This document shows, one piece after another, positions 43,015 through 43,259 of a stretch of DNA of 43,259 nucleotides (position 1 is the first letter of the stretch; each line of letters opens with the position of its first letter). The notes beneath the pieces are model-generated. The model had not been told where the DNA came from. It searched no databases and worked only from the letters and a program-made list of their open reading frames with translations. The stretch comes from a virus. The stretch lies in IMG/VR virus record IMGVR_UViG_3300042934_000257, positions 1 through 43,259 of that record; one strand, written 5' to 3'. The translations under genes were made by a program, and so were the position numbers.

Positions 43015-43181
43015 GGGTCCACCCGCGAATCGCTTTCGGGGCAGCGCACGTTGTGACCGCCACCGTTCCCCGTGCGAACGTGCACCATTCCGTGCGCGAC
43101 CTTCGGCCCGCCGCATCGGATGCACATGTCATGCTCCGCGAGATACGGAAACATCAGTACCCAAGTTTCCCGGTCGATCAT
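43011..43181 (-). CDS. Small zinc-ribbon-like protein (56 aa, allele B copy)
   Basis: Same as 4441-4605 up to the final residues, where a short insertion changes the tail (PESDSRVDP instead of PDSLVDL). ATG 43181 is preferred over 43184 for SD spacing from GGAGG. Confidence 0.65.
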   Translation of the reverse strand: MIDRETWVLMFPYLAEHDMCIRCGGPKVAHGMVHVRTGNGGGHNVRCPESDSRVDP

Positions 43182-43259
43182 CATGCTGCCTCCTTTTTGG
43201 CGGCTTGTGTGAAGAGTGATGCGATGTCTGACCGGTTGTGTCGCCATGCGAACCGTTCG
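43181..43259 (-). CDS. C-terminal fragment of the HTH DNA-binding protein, cut by window end
   Basis: The last 25 codons (ERFAWRHNRSDIASLFTQ ... KKEAA) are identical to the end of the 4605-5255 gene. The rest lies beyond the window or, if the assembly is a loop, is the same gene at 4605-5255. Confidence 0.75.
   Translation of the reverse strand, partial: ERFAWRHNRSDIASLFTQAAKKEAA

Larger units (their letters stand above)
39967..43259. repeat. Allele B of the duplicated, diverged early segment
   Basis: Counterpart of 1-4683. Its first 115 bp equal positions 1-115 and its last 110 bp equal 4574-4683. It is shorter by 1390 bp because it lacks the HNH insertion, the leader/promoter of the initiator and some small genes. 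It carries an alternative initiator with GGTCG repeats. Confidence 0.85.

Noticed and set aside
1-43259. CRISPR array, rRNA or insertion sequence
   Set aside because: No regularly spaced repeats, no rRNA-like stretch, and no transposase were seen. The only long repeats are the two diverged end segments.

Overview
The window reads as an essentially complete genome of a temperate, long-tailed (siphovirus-type) actinobacteriophage. The DNA is GC-rich and packed with genes that mostly overlap by ATGA, GTGA or TGATG. It encodes a WhiB-type iron-sulfur regulator, a GH25 and an M23 lysin, a tyrosine integrase with an immunity region, and many small zinc-ribbon and HNH proteins. The host is inferred to be an actinobacterium, possibly in or near the Microbacteriaceae; the sequence does not settle the genus.

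Layout. Nearly all genes are on the minus strand, so phage order runs from high to low coordinates. From 33.9 kb down to 15.3 kb lies the late operon: HNH, small and large terminase, portal, MuF-like protein, scaffold, P22-like coat protein, head-tail connectors, tail terminator, tail tube, frameshifted tail chaperones, a 585-residue tape measure, tail hub and tip proteins, a fibre, GH25 and M23 lysins, and holin-like membrane proteins. It ends at a bidirectional terminator at about 15.25 kb. From 11.4 to 15.2 kb is the lysogeny region: a T5orf172-like protein, an excisionase-like protein, a Cro-like/repressor-like divergent switch, a second HTH repressor candidate, the integrase and small HTH genes, with palindromic operators. 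From 11.0 kb down to 1, continuing at 39.97 kb, is the early operon: small proteins, RusA resolvase, a PD-(D/E)XK exonuclease, WhiB, HNH endonucleases, the replication initiator, an SSB-like protein and accessory genes. Between 34.0 and 39.1 kb is an accessory region with a TM2 protein, a DUF2283 protein, a forward pair ending in a ribbon-helix-helix protein, a metallophosphoesterase and a tRNA-Leu.

End structure. Positions 1-4683 and 39967-43259 are two diverged versions of the same early segment. The first 115 bp match 39967-40081 exactly and the last 110 bp match 4574-4683 exactly. The simplest reading is a circular assembly path that passed through both branches of a two-allele bubble. 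One genome would be about 39,966 bp (allele A) and the other about 38,576 bp (allele B). The alleles differ in replication initiator, putative origin repeats, HNH genes and several small genes, while flanking genes are nearly identical.

How it works together. A divergent switch at about 12.2 kb, with operators embedded in both promoter spacers, appears to choose between lysogeny (repressors, integrase) and lytic growth (Cro-like, early operon). The initiator gene seems to carry its own origin repeats, as in lambda O. Late genes are punctuated by intrinsic terminators and hairpins that could tune head and tail protein levels. All functional calls come from reading motifs and gene order; no database search was run.
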